Shown here: piece by piece, positions 43,661 to 51,298 of the stretch | Layout: the number at the start of each line of letters is the position of its first letter | Position numbering within the stretch: the first letter of the stretch is position 1 | Origin: Nocardia nova SH22a | GTDB taxonomy: Bacteria; Actinomycetota; Actinomycetes; Mycobacteriales; Mycobacteriaceae | NCBI RefSeq assembly: GCF_000523235.1 | Contig: NZ_CP006850.1 | Coordinates: 1,178,001 to 1,242,000 of the forward strand | Length of the DNA stretch: 64,000 nucleotides | Direction: 5' to 3' | Notes under the pieces: model-generated | The model's input: only the letters and a program-made list of their open reading frames with translations | Told to the model about the DNA's origin: nothing | The model's database searches: none | Translations under genes and position numbers: made by a program

Positions 43661-43690
43661 GGTGTGCGTCCCTCGATCGGTGCGTGCGGG

Positions 43691-44476
43691 TCAGTAGTTG
43701 CCCAGGCCGCCGCAGACATTGATCGCCTGCGCGGTGATGGCGGCAGCCGCCGGGGTGGTCAGGTATTCGACCAGGCCCGCCACCTCATCGGGGGTGGTGT
43801 AGCGGCCCAGCGGGATCTTGGCCTCGAATCGGGTGAGCACGTCCGACTCGTCGATATCCCAGATCTTGGAATAGTTGGACCGAACATGTTGTGCCATGGG
43901 CGTTTCCACGTAGCCCGGGCAGACCGCGTTCGCCGTGATACCGGTGGCGGCCAGCTCGAGTCCGAGTGCCTTGGTGAAGCCGACCACGCCGTGTTTCGAC
44001 GCGCTGTACGGGGCGCCCAGCACGACCCCCTGTTTACCGCCGGTCGAGGCGATATTGATGATCCGCCCGGTGGACCGGGTGGTCATCAGTCCGGTGGTCA
44101 GCGCGTATTTCGACATCAGGAAGACGCTGCGCAGATTCGTGGCGATGACGTTGTCCCACAGTTCGCTGGACAGCCCGCTGGTCACGCCGCCACCGGGAAT
44201 TCCGGCATTGTTGACCACCGTGTCGACCGCGCCGAATCGCGCCACACCCGCGGCGACGAAGGACTCGACATCGGCCTCGTCGCGGACGTCGCAGGTGCGG
44301 CCGTCGGCGTCGATACCCAGGGTGCGCAGATCCTCGAGGGTGGTCTGCAACCGGTCGGAGTTGCGGGCGCAGAGGAAGATCCGGAAGCCCGCCGATCCCA
44401 GGCGGGTCGCGGTGGCCAGGCCGATTCCGCTGGTACCACCGGAGATCAGGGCCACCCGGCCGTCGTCAGGCGACAT
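43691..44476 (-). CDS. Polyketide C9-type ketoreductase (ActIII-like SDR)
   Basis: 261 residues. 'ALISGGTSGIGLATA' (NADPH binding), 'NNAGIPGGGVTSGL' with the PGG triad at 94-96 seen in ActIII-type type II polyketide ketoreductases, catalytic Ser144, Tyr157 and Lys161 ('YSASK'). Reduces one ketone of the nascent poly-beta-ketone before first-ring cyclisation. ATG overlaps the end of the ACP gene by 11 bp. Presence of a KR plus a didomain ARO/CYC predicts a reduced aromatic product. Confidence 0.9.
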   Translation of the reverse strand: MSPDDGRVALISGGTSGIGLATATRLGSAGFRIFLCARNSDRLQTTLEDLRTLGIDADGRTCDVRDEADVESFVAAGVARFGAVDTVVNNAGIPGGGVTSGLSSELWDNVIATNLRSVFLMSKYALTTGLMTTRSTGRIINIASTGGKQGVVLGAPYSASKHGVVGFTKALGLELAATGITANAVCPGYVETPMAQHVRSNYSKIWDIDESDVLTRFEAKIPLGRYTTPDEVAGLVEYLTTPAAAAITAQAINVCGGLGNY

Positions 44477-44738
44477 CGCGCAGCTCCTCGTCGATCGCGG
44501 ACACCAGCTGTGCGGGTGTCAGGGCCTGTTCGAGCACGTCGTCGTCGAGTGCGATGCCGTGCTCGCGCTTGAGCCGGTTGAGCACCTCCAGCAACGCGAT
44601 GGAGTCGAAACCCAGGTCCTCGAAGAGGGTTTCGTCTCCCGCCGCGTCCAGGGTCGCCGCGTCGATGGCGTCGTCGTCACCGGCGACCTGGCGCAGAACG
44701 GTGGCGAGGAGCTGTTTGCTCGATACTTGAACGGTCAT
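44466..44738 (-). CDS. Acyl carrier protein of the type II PKS
   Basis: 90 residues. The phosphopantetheine attachment site is Ser46 in 'LFEDLGFDSIALLEVLNRL', with the acidic helix II typical of ACPs. Tethers the growing chain. It lies between the chain-length factor and ketoreductase genes, the usual minimal-PKS order. Confidence 0.93.
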   Translation of the reverse strand: MTVQVSSKQLLATVLRQVAGDDDAIDAATLDAAGDETLFEDLGFDSIALLEVLNRLKREHGIALDDDVLEQALTPAQLVSAIDEELRDVA

Positions 44739-44742
44739 GATG

Positions 44743-45984
44743 TCACTTCTCTCCGGCCGGGATCGTCACCGCGACGTCGCTGCCCGGCCTGCGCAGCAGA
44801 GTCGCCGAATTGAAACCGCCGCGCCCTCGCGAAAGGACAAGTGCGACAGTGATATCGGTCTTCTCGGGATGTTCGGGAATGTGCAGATCGCGGGCGCGGC
44901 CCGACCGCGGATAGACCCGGGTGGGCGGCACCGTGCCGTGCGCGATCGCCAGGCACGCGGTGGCGATGTCCAGGGCGCCGGTACCGCAACCCGCCCGGCC
45001 GAATCCGGCCTTGGGAATCGTCACCGGAACCGATCCGATGCCGAACACCGCGGTGATCGCGTGGACCTCCTGCTCGTCCATGTCCGCCGTGCCGAATCCG
45101 TCCGCGAAGATCACATCGACCTCGGCGGGATCGGTGCCGGCGTCGGCGAGAGCGCCCCGGATCGCGCGCCGCAATCCCTCCGCCGGCGTACCTCGGCCGT
45201 CGAAAGTCGAAGCGAATCCGGCTATTTCGGCGTACTGGCGATGTGGTGCCGTACCGTCGGGCGTCCGGTCGGACTGCACCGTCATGAGGGCGCCGCCCTC
45301 GGCGGAGACGAATCCCGACGCCCCGGGGGAGAACGGTCGGTAGGCGGTGTCCGGATCGGCGCCGTGGGACATCAGACCGGCGCCGGTATAGGCCGACCAG
45401 CCCCATGGGCACAGGTTGGTGTCGACCGCACCCGCGAGCACGGTGCGGCTGCCGTCGCGCAACTGCCGCCGGGCATGTCCGATCGTCTCCATACCGCCGG
45501 CGTCGTCGGCGACCAAGGCCCGCCCCGGCCCCTTCAGCCCGTGCCGGATGGAGATCTGACCGGTGTTGACCGCGTAGAACCACGCGAACGACTGATACGC
45601 GCTGACATGATCGGGTCCCTGCGACCACAGCGCCTGCATTTCCCGCTGCGCGAATTCGAATCCGCCGCCGTTGTTTGCGGTCACGACCGATCCGGAGTTC
45701 CCGCCGAACTCCTCGGCGGACAGTTCCGCGTCGGCGAATGCGGCCTCGGCGGCGACCAGGGCGAATCGGGTCACCCGATCGGTTTGCGGGAGCAGGCGCG
45801 AGGGCAGATGGAGGGCCGCGTCGAAGCCGGGCACCTCACCGGCGACGCCGGTGGCGTATCGGGTGCCGTCGAAACGGGTGATCGGTGCGATGGCGTTGCG
45901 CGCCTCCAGCAGCGCCGACCAGAACACCTCGGTGCCCAGACCGTAGGGCGACAGCACGCCCAATCCGGTGATGATCGCCTTCAT
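44743..45984 (-). CDS. Chain-length factor (KS-beta)
   Basis: 413 residues of the thiolase-fold KS-beta family ('AIITGLGVLSPYGLGTEVFWSALLEARNAIAPITRFD'). The KS active-site Cys is missing: the equivalent segment reads 'ALVADDAGGMETI', with Asp161 where most chain-length factors have Gln. It pairs with KS-alpha and sets chain length. It overlaps the KS-alpha gene by ATGA-type coupling (45981-45984). The unusual residue makes prediction of length from known factors uncertain. Confidence 0.9.
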   Translation of the reverse strand: MKAIITGLGVLSPYGLGTEVFWSALLEARNAIAPITRFDGTRYATGVAGEVPGFDAALHLPSRLLPQTDRVTRFALVAAEAAFADAELSAEEFGGNSGSVVTANNGGGFEFAQREMQALWSQGPDHVSAYQSFAWFYAVNTGQISIRHGLKGPGRALVADDAGGMETIGHARRQLRDGSRTVLAGAVDTNLCPWGWSAYTGAGLMSHGADPDTAYRPFSPGASGFVSAEGGALMTVQSDRTPDGTAPHRQYAEIAGFASTFDGRGTPAEGLRRAIRGALADAGTDPAEVDVIFADGFGTADMDEQEVHAITAVFGIGSVPVTIPKAGFGRAGCGTGALDIATACLAIAHGTVPPTRVYPRSGRARDLHIPEHPEKTDITVALVLSRGRGGFNSATLLRRPGSDVAVTIPAGEK

Positions 45985-47249
45985 CGGGCACCTGCCCGGG
46001 AGATCACCATGGCGCTCTGGAAGCCGCCGAATCCGCTACCGACGGTGAGGATGTGGTCGAGTGCGGCCGGGCGGGCCTCACCCGGGACATAGTCCAGATC
46101 GCACTGCGGATCACGGGTGTTCCAGTTGGCTGTCGGTGGTACCAGGTCGTTGGTCAGCGTCAGCAGGCACGCGGCGATCTCGATCGAGCCGATCGCGCCC
46201 AGTGAGTGCCCGACCATCGACTTGATCGAACTGATCGGGGTCGCGTAGGCGTGGTCACCGAGCGCGCGTTTGAACGCGGCAGTCTCGTGCCGATCGTTCT
46301 GCTTGGTGCCCGAGCCGTGCGCGTTGATGTAGCCGATGTCGGTGGGATCGAGCCGGGCCCGGTGCAGTGCGGAGGTGATCGCGTCGGCCATCTCGACGCC
46401 GTCGGGCCGCAACCCGGTCATGTGATGGGCGTTGCAACGTCCGGCGAACCCGCTGATCTCCCCGTAGATCGGCACCCCGCGCCGGACCGCGGCCGACATC
46501 TCCTCGATCACGAACATGGCCGCGCCCTCACCGAGGACGAATCCGTTGCGGGACAGATCGAATGGGCGTGATGCCCGTTCGGGGTCCTCCAGTCGCGGCG
46601 TGGTCGCCTTGATCGCGTCGAAGCAGGCGATGGTGATCGGCGAGATCGGCGCGTCCGAGGCCCCGCACACGGCGCGCTCGACAGTGCCCTCCCGGACCAG
46701 GTCGACGGCGTGCGCGACGGCATCCAGACCGGAGGTGCAACCACTGGACACCACCGAGACCGGTCCCCGGGCGTCCACTTCCAAAGCCAGTTCGGCGGCA
46801 ATGGAACTCGGAATGTAATACGAGTAGTAGTTGGGTGAGGCGGCCCGTTCGTTCACCTCCCACAGCCGGCCGTGATCGCTCATCCGCACGTATTCGGTCT
46901 CCAGCCCCGGCGTGGATCCCACGGCGGTGCCGACCACCACCCCGGTATCGCACGGATCGGTGCGGTCGAATTCCAGACCGCTGTCGACCAGCGCTTCGCG
47001 CGCTGCGACGAGTGCGAATTGACCGACCCGGTCCATCCGCGCGGTCTCGGCCGGGCTCAGGCCGCACAACAGGGGGTCGAAGTCGACCTCGGCTGCGACC
47101 TGGGAGCGGAAGGGCTCCGGATCGACGAGTGTCATGCGGCGGGTCGCGGTGCGCCCGCCGGAGATGAGATTCCAGAAATTCTTGCGCCCTGGGGTGCCGG
47201 GCGCGACCACACCGATTCCGGTGACAACGACTCTGCGGTCGTCGGACAT
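45981..47249 (-). CDS. Ketosynthase alpha (KS-alpha)
   Basis: 422 residues with an intact active site: Cys171 in 'VVSSGCTSGLDAVAHAVD', His311 in 'NAHGSGTKQND', Lys343 and His348 in 'IKSMVGHSLGAIGS'. 'RRVVVTGIGVVAPGTPGRKNFW' is the type II KS N-terminus. Catalyses the chain-elongating Claisen condensations with KS-beta and ACP. ATG has AGGAG upstream. With KS-beta and ACP it forms the minimal PKS. Confidence 0.95.
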   Translation of the reverse strand: MSDDRRVVVTGIGVVAPGTPGRKNFWNLISGGRTATRRMTLVDPEPFRSQVAAEVDFDPLLCGLSPAETARMDRVGQFALVAAREALVDSGLEFDRTDPCDTGVVVGTAVGSTPGLETEYVRMSDHGRLWEVNERAASPNYYSYYIPSSIAAELALEVDARGPVSVVSSGCTSGLDAVAHAVDLVREGTVERAVCGASDAPISPITIACFDAIKATTPRLEDPERASRPFDLSRNGFVLGEGAAMFVIEEMSAAVRRGVPIYGEISGFAGRCNAHHMTGLRPDGVEMADAITSALHRARLDPTDIGYINAHGSGTKQNDRHETAAFKRALGDHAYATPISSIKSMVGHSLGAIGSIEIAACLLTLTNDLVPPTANWNTRDPQCDLDYVPGEARPAALDHILTVGSGFGGFQSAMVISRAGAR

Positions 47250-47312
47250 AACGACTCCTGAATGAAATGTGCCGGGTGTCGGGTCCGGCCGGAGAAAGTG
47301 AATTGGCGACGG

Positions 47313-47711
47313 TTATCCGAGAAGCTCCGCATTACGGGATTCGACCCATATCCCGCCGTCGTCGGCGGGGGTGAGCAGATCCTCGCAGGAAATGATTCCG
47401 GTCGGAATTGCCGGACGTCCGGGGCTGGACTCGACGGTGAGCACACAGGCCCGCACGCAGGTGCCGGACGGCATTGCCCGGATCGAATAATCGAACATGT
47501 AGTGGCGCTGGATCGCGCCGCGCAACGATCGTTCGGAACGCATCAGCAGGCTGTGGCCGACGATCTCGTCGCGGCCGCGTAGCGTCGGGCCACCGGCTAT
47601 CCGGAAGATCGAGCCGGGGCCGAAGGTCGCCGCGTAACCGTCGAAATCACCGTCGTCGAGCGCGTGCACCTGCGTGGCGTAGAACTGCCGGACGAGGTCG
47701 GTGGCGATCAT
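47313..47711 (-). CDS. SnoaL-like (NTF2-fold) protein
   Basis: 132 residues. 'VRQFYATQVHALDDGDFDGYAATFGPGSIFRIAG' and the strand pattern ending 'GIWVESRNAELLG' give the cone fold. Such proteins act as cyclases, oxygenases or hydroxylation partners in aromatic polyketide pathways. ATG overlaps the stop of the paralogous gene at 47708. First or second gene of the operon, upstream of KS-alpha by 63 bp. Confidence 0.75.
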   Translation of the reverse strand: MIATDLVRQFYATQVHALDDGDFDGYAATFGPGSIFRIAGGPTLRGRDEIVGHSLLMRSERSLRGAIQRHYMFDYSIRAMPSGTCVRACVLTVESSPGRPAIPTGIISCEDLLTPADDGGIWVESRNAELLG

Positions 47712-48139
47712 GAGCGCTGCCAGGGCTTGTCGTCGCGGGTCACCCGGCGGAACCGGATACGCCAGCCCTCGTCGCGGCGAATCAGCAGGTCTTCGCACAG
47801 CGTGCTGGCGTGAATCGCGGACTCCCCGCCGATCCGCGATTCGACGACCAGCACATAACTGGTTGCCCGCGTCATGGTCGGAGTGCGTGGCTGCAACCGC
47901 AGCATCGAAACCAGATGCCGGTGCCGGAGTCCGGATTCGGCGCGCGCGGCATGGCCGGCGGCGGCCGCGCGTTCGATCTGCCCGGCTCCGTGCAGCGGGG
48001 CGTCCAGACCGCTGGCGGCGAACGTGGCCTCGGGAAGGAAATCGGACGACCATCGGGCGACGTCGCCCTCGTCGAGGGCTGTCATGTGATCCGCGTAGAA
48101 CCTGTTCAGGAGATCGTATTCTGATGCAATTGTTTCCAT
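47708..48139 (-). CDS. SnoaL-like (NTF2-fold) protein
   Basis: 143 residues. 'LLNRFYADHMTALDEGDVARWSSDFLPEATFAASG' parallels the start of its neighbour, and it ends 'LIRRDEGWRIRFRRVTRDDKPWQ', a strand typical of NTF2-like and dioxygenase small-subunit proteins. Probably forms a hetero-oligomer with the protein from 47313. ATG at 48139 after GGGGTGG. First gene of the polyketide operon, so its 5' region should hold the main promoter. Confidence 0.75.
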   Translation of the reverse strand: METIASEYDLLNRFYADHMTALDEGDVARWSSDFLPEATFAASGLDAPLHGAGQIERAAAAGHAARAESGLRHRHLVSMLRLQPRTPTMTRATSYVLVVESRIGGESAIHASTLCEDLLIRRDEGWRIRFRRVTRDDKPWQRS

Positions 48140-48378
48140 TCGACGCCACCCCGTTGGAATAGTGTTAACATTTTCGTCACCGGTGCCGATGGCCTCTCTT
48201 CCGTCGGTCGGTAATTCGAAGGTATTTCCGGTTCCCGGCTGTGGCAATATGAATGCACTCCGGTTCGCATGTTCCGCACTTTTGTTCGCCCATTCGAATC
48301 GGCCGTATCCGCGTGAACCGGCGATCCGCGTGGTCGAGTGATCCGCGATCGCGGTGGCAGTCGACCGGGAGGTCCGAT

Positions 48379-48915
48379 ATGGATCCGCAGTCACATCGGC
48401 AGGGCGTCCGGGCGCGGCGGCGGGCGGTACTGGCTTGTGCGATCCGGGTCGCGCTGACGACCGTCGTGCTGGTCGCGGCCTATTTCGTGCTGCCCTTCCA
48501 GCATGTGGACGAACTCGGCCCGGTACTCGGTCTGTGTGGTGGTCTGGTGCTGGTCGTCGTGCTCGTCGTCTGGCAGGTCAAGCGCATTCTGGCGGCCCGC
48601 TATCCGGGCCTGCGCGGGGTCGAGGCGCTGGCCGTGATCACGGTGGTCTTCATCCTGCTGTTCGCGACGACCTACACGCTGAGCTCGTCCGTCGCGCCGG
48701 ACAGTTTCACCACACCGCTGACCCGCGTCGACGCGCTCTACTTCACGGTGACCGTGTTGGGTACGGTCGGTTTCGGCGATATCGCGGCGGCCTCGCAGGG
48801 CGCGCGGATCATCGTGACGGTGCAGATCCTGGCCGATATCGCGCTCATCGGCGCCGGGGTGCGAGTCCTGATCGCGGCGATACAGCGCGGCCGGGCGGCG
48901 CATCCGGCCGAGTGA
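48379..48915 (+). CDS. Two-pore-domain-like potassium channel protein
   Basis: 178 residues. Four hydrophobic segments, with a pore loop 'DALYFTVTVLGTVGFGDIAAASQGARI' containing the K+ selectivity filter (TVGFGD) between the last two. A helix-helix pair 'FHVDELGPVLGLCGGLVLVVVLVVWQ'-like segment precedes it. Homotetrameric K+ channel at the cytoplasmic membrane, without a regulatory RCK domain. ATG at 48379 with GGGAGG six bases upstream. It is divergent from the polyketide operon; any functional link is uncertain. Confidence 0.82.
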   Translation: MDPQSHRQGVRARRRAVLACAIRVALTTVVLVAAYFVLPFQHVDELGPVLGLCGGLVLVVVLVVWQVKRILAARYPGLRGVEALAVITVVFILLFATTYTLSSSVAPDSFTTPLTRVDALYFTVTVLGTVGFGDIAAASQGARIIVTVQILADIALIGAGVRVLIAAIQRGRAAHPAE

Positions 48916-48993
48916 ATCGGTGCGCTGCCGTCATGGGCGGGAAGACGCCCGGCCACCGCACTATGATGACCGCGTGTCGGAGCCGGTGAGATC

Positions 48994-50250
48994 ATGACTG
49001 CTCACGAGCCTGCTCCCGCCGAATTCGAGACCGATTTCGGCGGCCTGCATCGGGCGACGCCCACCGCCGTACACCGGATGCCCGCCGCGTTCCCCGCGGC
49101 CCTGCTCGGTTCCGGCCGCCGCCTGACACTTCGCGGTTCCGGCCATTCCTGTGCCGGGCAGACCGTCACCGACGGCGAGCTACTGGTCACCTATTCGCCC
49201 GACACCGCTGTCCGGGAGATCAGAGATCTCGGGGAGGGGCTGTTCGAGGTGCCCGCGGGGGCGAGTTGGTATGGGGTCGAGCGTTATCTGAACAAGCGCG
49301 GGCGGGCATTTCCGGTACTGCCGAATTATCTGCACATGTCGGTGGGCGGCACTTTGTCGGTCGGCGGGGCCGGTGCCGGTTCGGTGCGGTGGGGCTGGCA
49401 GGGCGACCAGGTGGAACGCATTCAGCTGGTCGACGGTATCGGAGCAAGCCGTTGGTGTAGTCGGACCGAGGACAGCGAACTGTTCCGATTCGCTCTCGGA
49501 GGTATGGGCACGATTGGGCTGATCGAGCGCGCGATGGTGCGCACGGTCGAACATGAGCCCCGGATCCATCTGCACCGCAACGATCATCCGACTCTGCGTG
49601 CGCTCGCGGAACATACTGCGCGAGTCGCGCAGGACGGCGACGCCGACAGTTATTGGGGCATGGCCCGTTACGGCAGGATCGGTTCGGTAACCGGGTGGCG
49701 CGGCCCGGGCCGGTCGTGCGCGGGCGAGGACTGTGCCGATGTCATCGAGTCGCTGCCATCACGGACCGATCCGCATGGAGCGCGGGAGCCCCGCGCCGGT
49801 CGGGTCCGGATGTGGGCCGACTGGGTCGTACCTGCCGAACACGCGGTGCCGATGATCGAATCCGTTGCAGCACAATTCGATCGCGTTCCGTTCGATGATC
49901 CGGGGACCATGCTCTACGTCCTCGTCCTGCGGCGACCCACCACGGCGGTCCCGTTCGCATTCGCCCCCGTCGTTCCCGGGCCCGTATCGGTCGCCGTCGG
50001 TCTGTACGCGACAGTCGATTCCGATCCGGACGTGACCTCCGCTGTGCGGGAGGCAGTCCGCGACCTGCAGCGACGTTGTGGCGAGTGGGGTGGCCGTCCG
50101 TATCTGTACGGAGTCGGTGACTTCGATCATGTGCAAGCGGCCGGTCTCTATCTCGGCGATCTGGATCGCCTGGCCGAACTGCGCGCCGAATTGCGACTCG
50201 AACACGTCAACGCGCATCTGCCACTCATACGAGCGGCCGGGAAGTCCTGA
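48994..50250 (+). CDS. FAD-dependent oxidoreductase, cytokinin-dehydrogenase-like
   Basis: 418 residues. The PCMH FAD domain is clear: 'LTLRGSGHSCAGQT' places a His for a covalent 8-alpha-histidyl FAD, and 'YLHMSVGGTLSVGGAGAGSVRWGWQGDQVERIQLVDG' resembles cytokinin dehydrogenases ('VGGTLS-x-GG...WG-x-Q-x-D'). Oxidises an amine or alcohol, passing electrons to O2 or a quinone. ATG at 48994. The stop overlaps the stop of the prenyltransferase gene by 26 bp (convergent), so the two are neighbours but not one operon. Substrate unknown. Confidence 0.83.
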   Translation: MTAHEPAPAEFETDFGGLHRATPTAVHRMPAAFPAALLGSGRRLTLRGSGHSCAGQTVTDGELLVTYSPDTAVREIRDLGEGLFEVPAGASWYGVERYLNKRGRAFPVLPNYLHMSVGGTLSVGGAGAGSVRWGWQGDQVERIQLVDGIGASRWCSRTEDSELFRFALGGMGTIGLIERAMVRTVEHEPRIHLHRNDHPTLRALAEHTARVAQDGDADSYWGMARYGRIGSVTGWRGPGRSCAGEDCADVIESLPSRTDPHGAREPRAGRVRMWADWVVPAEHAVPMIESVAAQFDRVPFDDPGTMLYVLVLRRPTTAVPFAFAPVVPGPVSVAVGLYATVDSDPDVTSAVREAVRDLQRRCGEWGGRPYLYGVGDFDHVQAAGLYLGDLDRLAELRAELRLEHVNAHLPLIRAAGKS

Positions 50251-51298
50251 GTTCGGCCGGTTCCGGTGCGTTCTCCCATGTCGGCATTCCGTAGACGTTC
50301 AGCTTGTCGATGCCGTAATCCGGTGAGAAGCCCAACCCGTATGCCGAATAGCGCCAGGTTGCCCGGCATGAACGAGCGGCGCGGGCCATCGCGTCGACGG
50401 CCGCGGTGGAACCGTGGTGCCGGAACGCCAGTTCGTGGATCAGGTCGGTGGGGTCGGTGTCCCGTCTGGTCATCACGCTGATGGTGTAGGACGGGTGGCC
50501 GTCGGCGTCGCGGGTACAGCACACGAAGTATTGATCGTTGTGCAGGTCGGCGGCATCGGCACCACATCTGGCGAGTTCGGCGAGGGCTTCCCAGGCAGCC
50601 TCGCCGAAGTGGCGGGCCATCTTCATCGGCACCCCTACGTTCGTTGTGCGTGCCTTGAGATAGATCTTGTATTTGACGGTCGCGCGTGAATCCACCTCTA
50701 TCGCCAACCCCGCCCACCGGAAAAGCTCGTCGTTCTGGGCCACGGGACTCAATCCGTCGAATCCGGGCCACCGGCGGCGCACGGCGTCGACAACATCAGC
50801 CCTGGCTGCCGGGCTGAGATAAACCTTCAGACCGGCAAGGCGATCCGGTTCGGCGGGGTGATGCACGATTCCGAACCACATGGCCAGGCGACGGCCCGGT
50901 TCGATGGCCGCAGGATCGGGATAGACGGTGTTCACGAAGGAATGCAGGAGATCGGTCACCGCGTCGTCTCCACCGGGCAGTCGGCGGACGAGCTCCGCGA
51001 CGGTGGCCAGATACGCCCGCAACCGAACGGTGAAATCCGGCTCCCACGTGGTGGTCTCGGTGAGGTAGCGAATTATCGGGCTGTGCTGTCCCCGCCCGCC
51101 TGTCACGCTGGCTTCGAATGGAATTCCGGACGATGTGATACCACTCGCGCGAGCCCCATCCCGCCCGCGCACGTCCAAACGGCCACCGCAGGCACTCAGC
51201 AGGACCGAGCGCACGGCTTCCGGCGAACAGCCGATACCCAGTTCCCGCGCCAGCCCGGTGAGGAAGTCTCCTGCCGACCGCGCTGCCACCGCCGTCAT
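50225..51298 (-). CDS. DMATS-type aromatic prenyltransferase
   Basis: 357 residues with the alternating beta-strand pattern of ABBA/DMATS prenyltransferases: 'GIPFEASV', 'RYLTETTTW', 'AMWFGIVHHPAEPDRLAGLKVYLSP', 'ATVKYKIYLKARTT', 'PSYTISVM' and 'GIDKLNVYGMP'. The Lys-x-(Tyr) residues in KVY, KYKIY and KLNVY are in the positions that hold the pyrophosphate of DMAPP. The enzyme would attach a prenyl group to an aromatic substrate such as tryptophan or a polyketide. ATG overlaps the stop of the 717-residue T7SS-like gene (ATGA), which is unexpected. Confidence is high on fold, low on substrate. Confidence 0.82.
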   Translation of the reverse strand: MTAVAARSAGDFLTGLARELGIGCSPEAVRSVLLSACGGRLDVRGRDGARASGITSSGIPFEASVTGGRGQHSPIIRYLTETTTWEPDFTVRLRAYLATVAELVRRLPGGDDAVTDLLHSFVNTVYPDPAAIEPGRRLAMWFGIVHHPAEPDRLAGLKVYLSPAARADVVDAVRRRWPGFDGLSPVAQNDELFRWAGLAIEVDSRATVKYKIYLKARTTNVGVPMKMARHFGEAAWEALAELARCGADAADLHNDQYFVCCTRDADGHPSYTISVMTRRDTDPTDLIHELAFRHHGSTAAVDAMARAARSCRATWRYSAYGLGFSPDYGIDKLNVYGMPTWENAPEPAELRTSRPLV

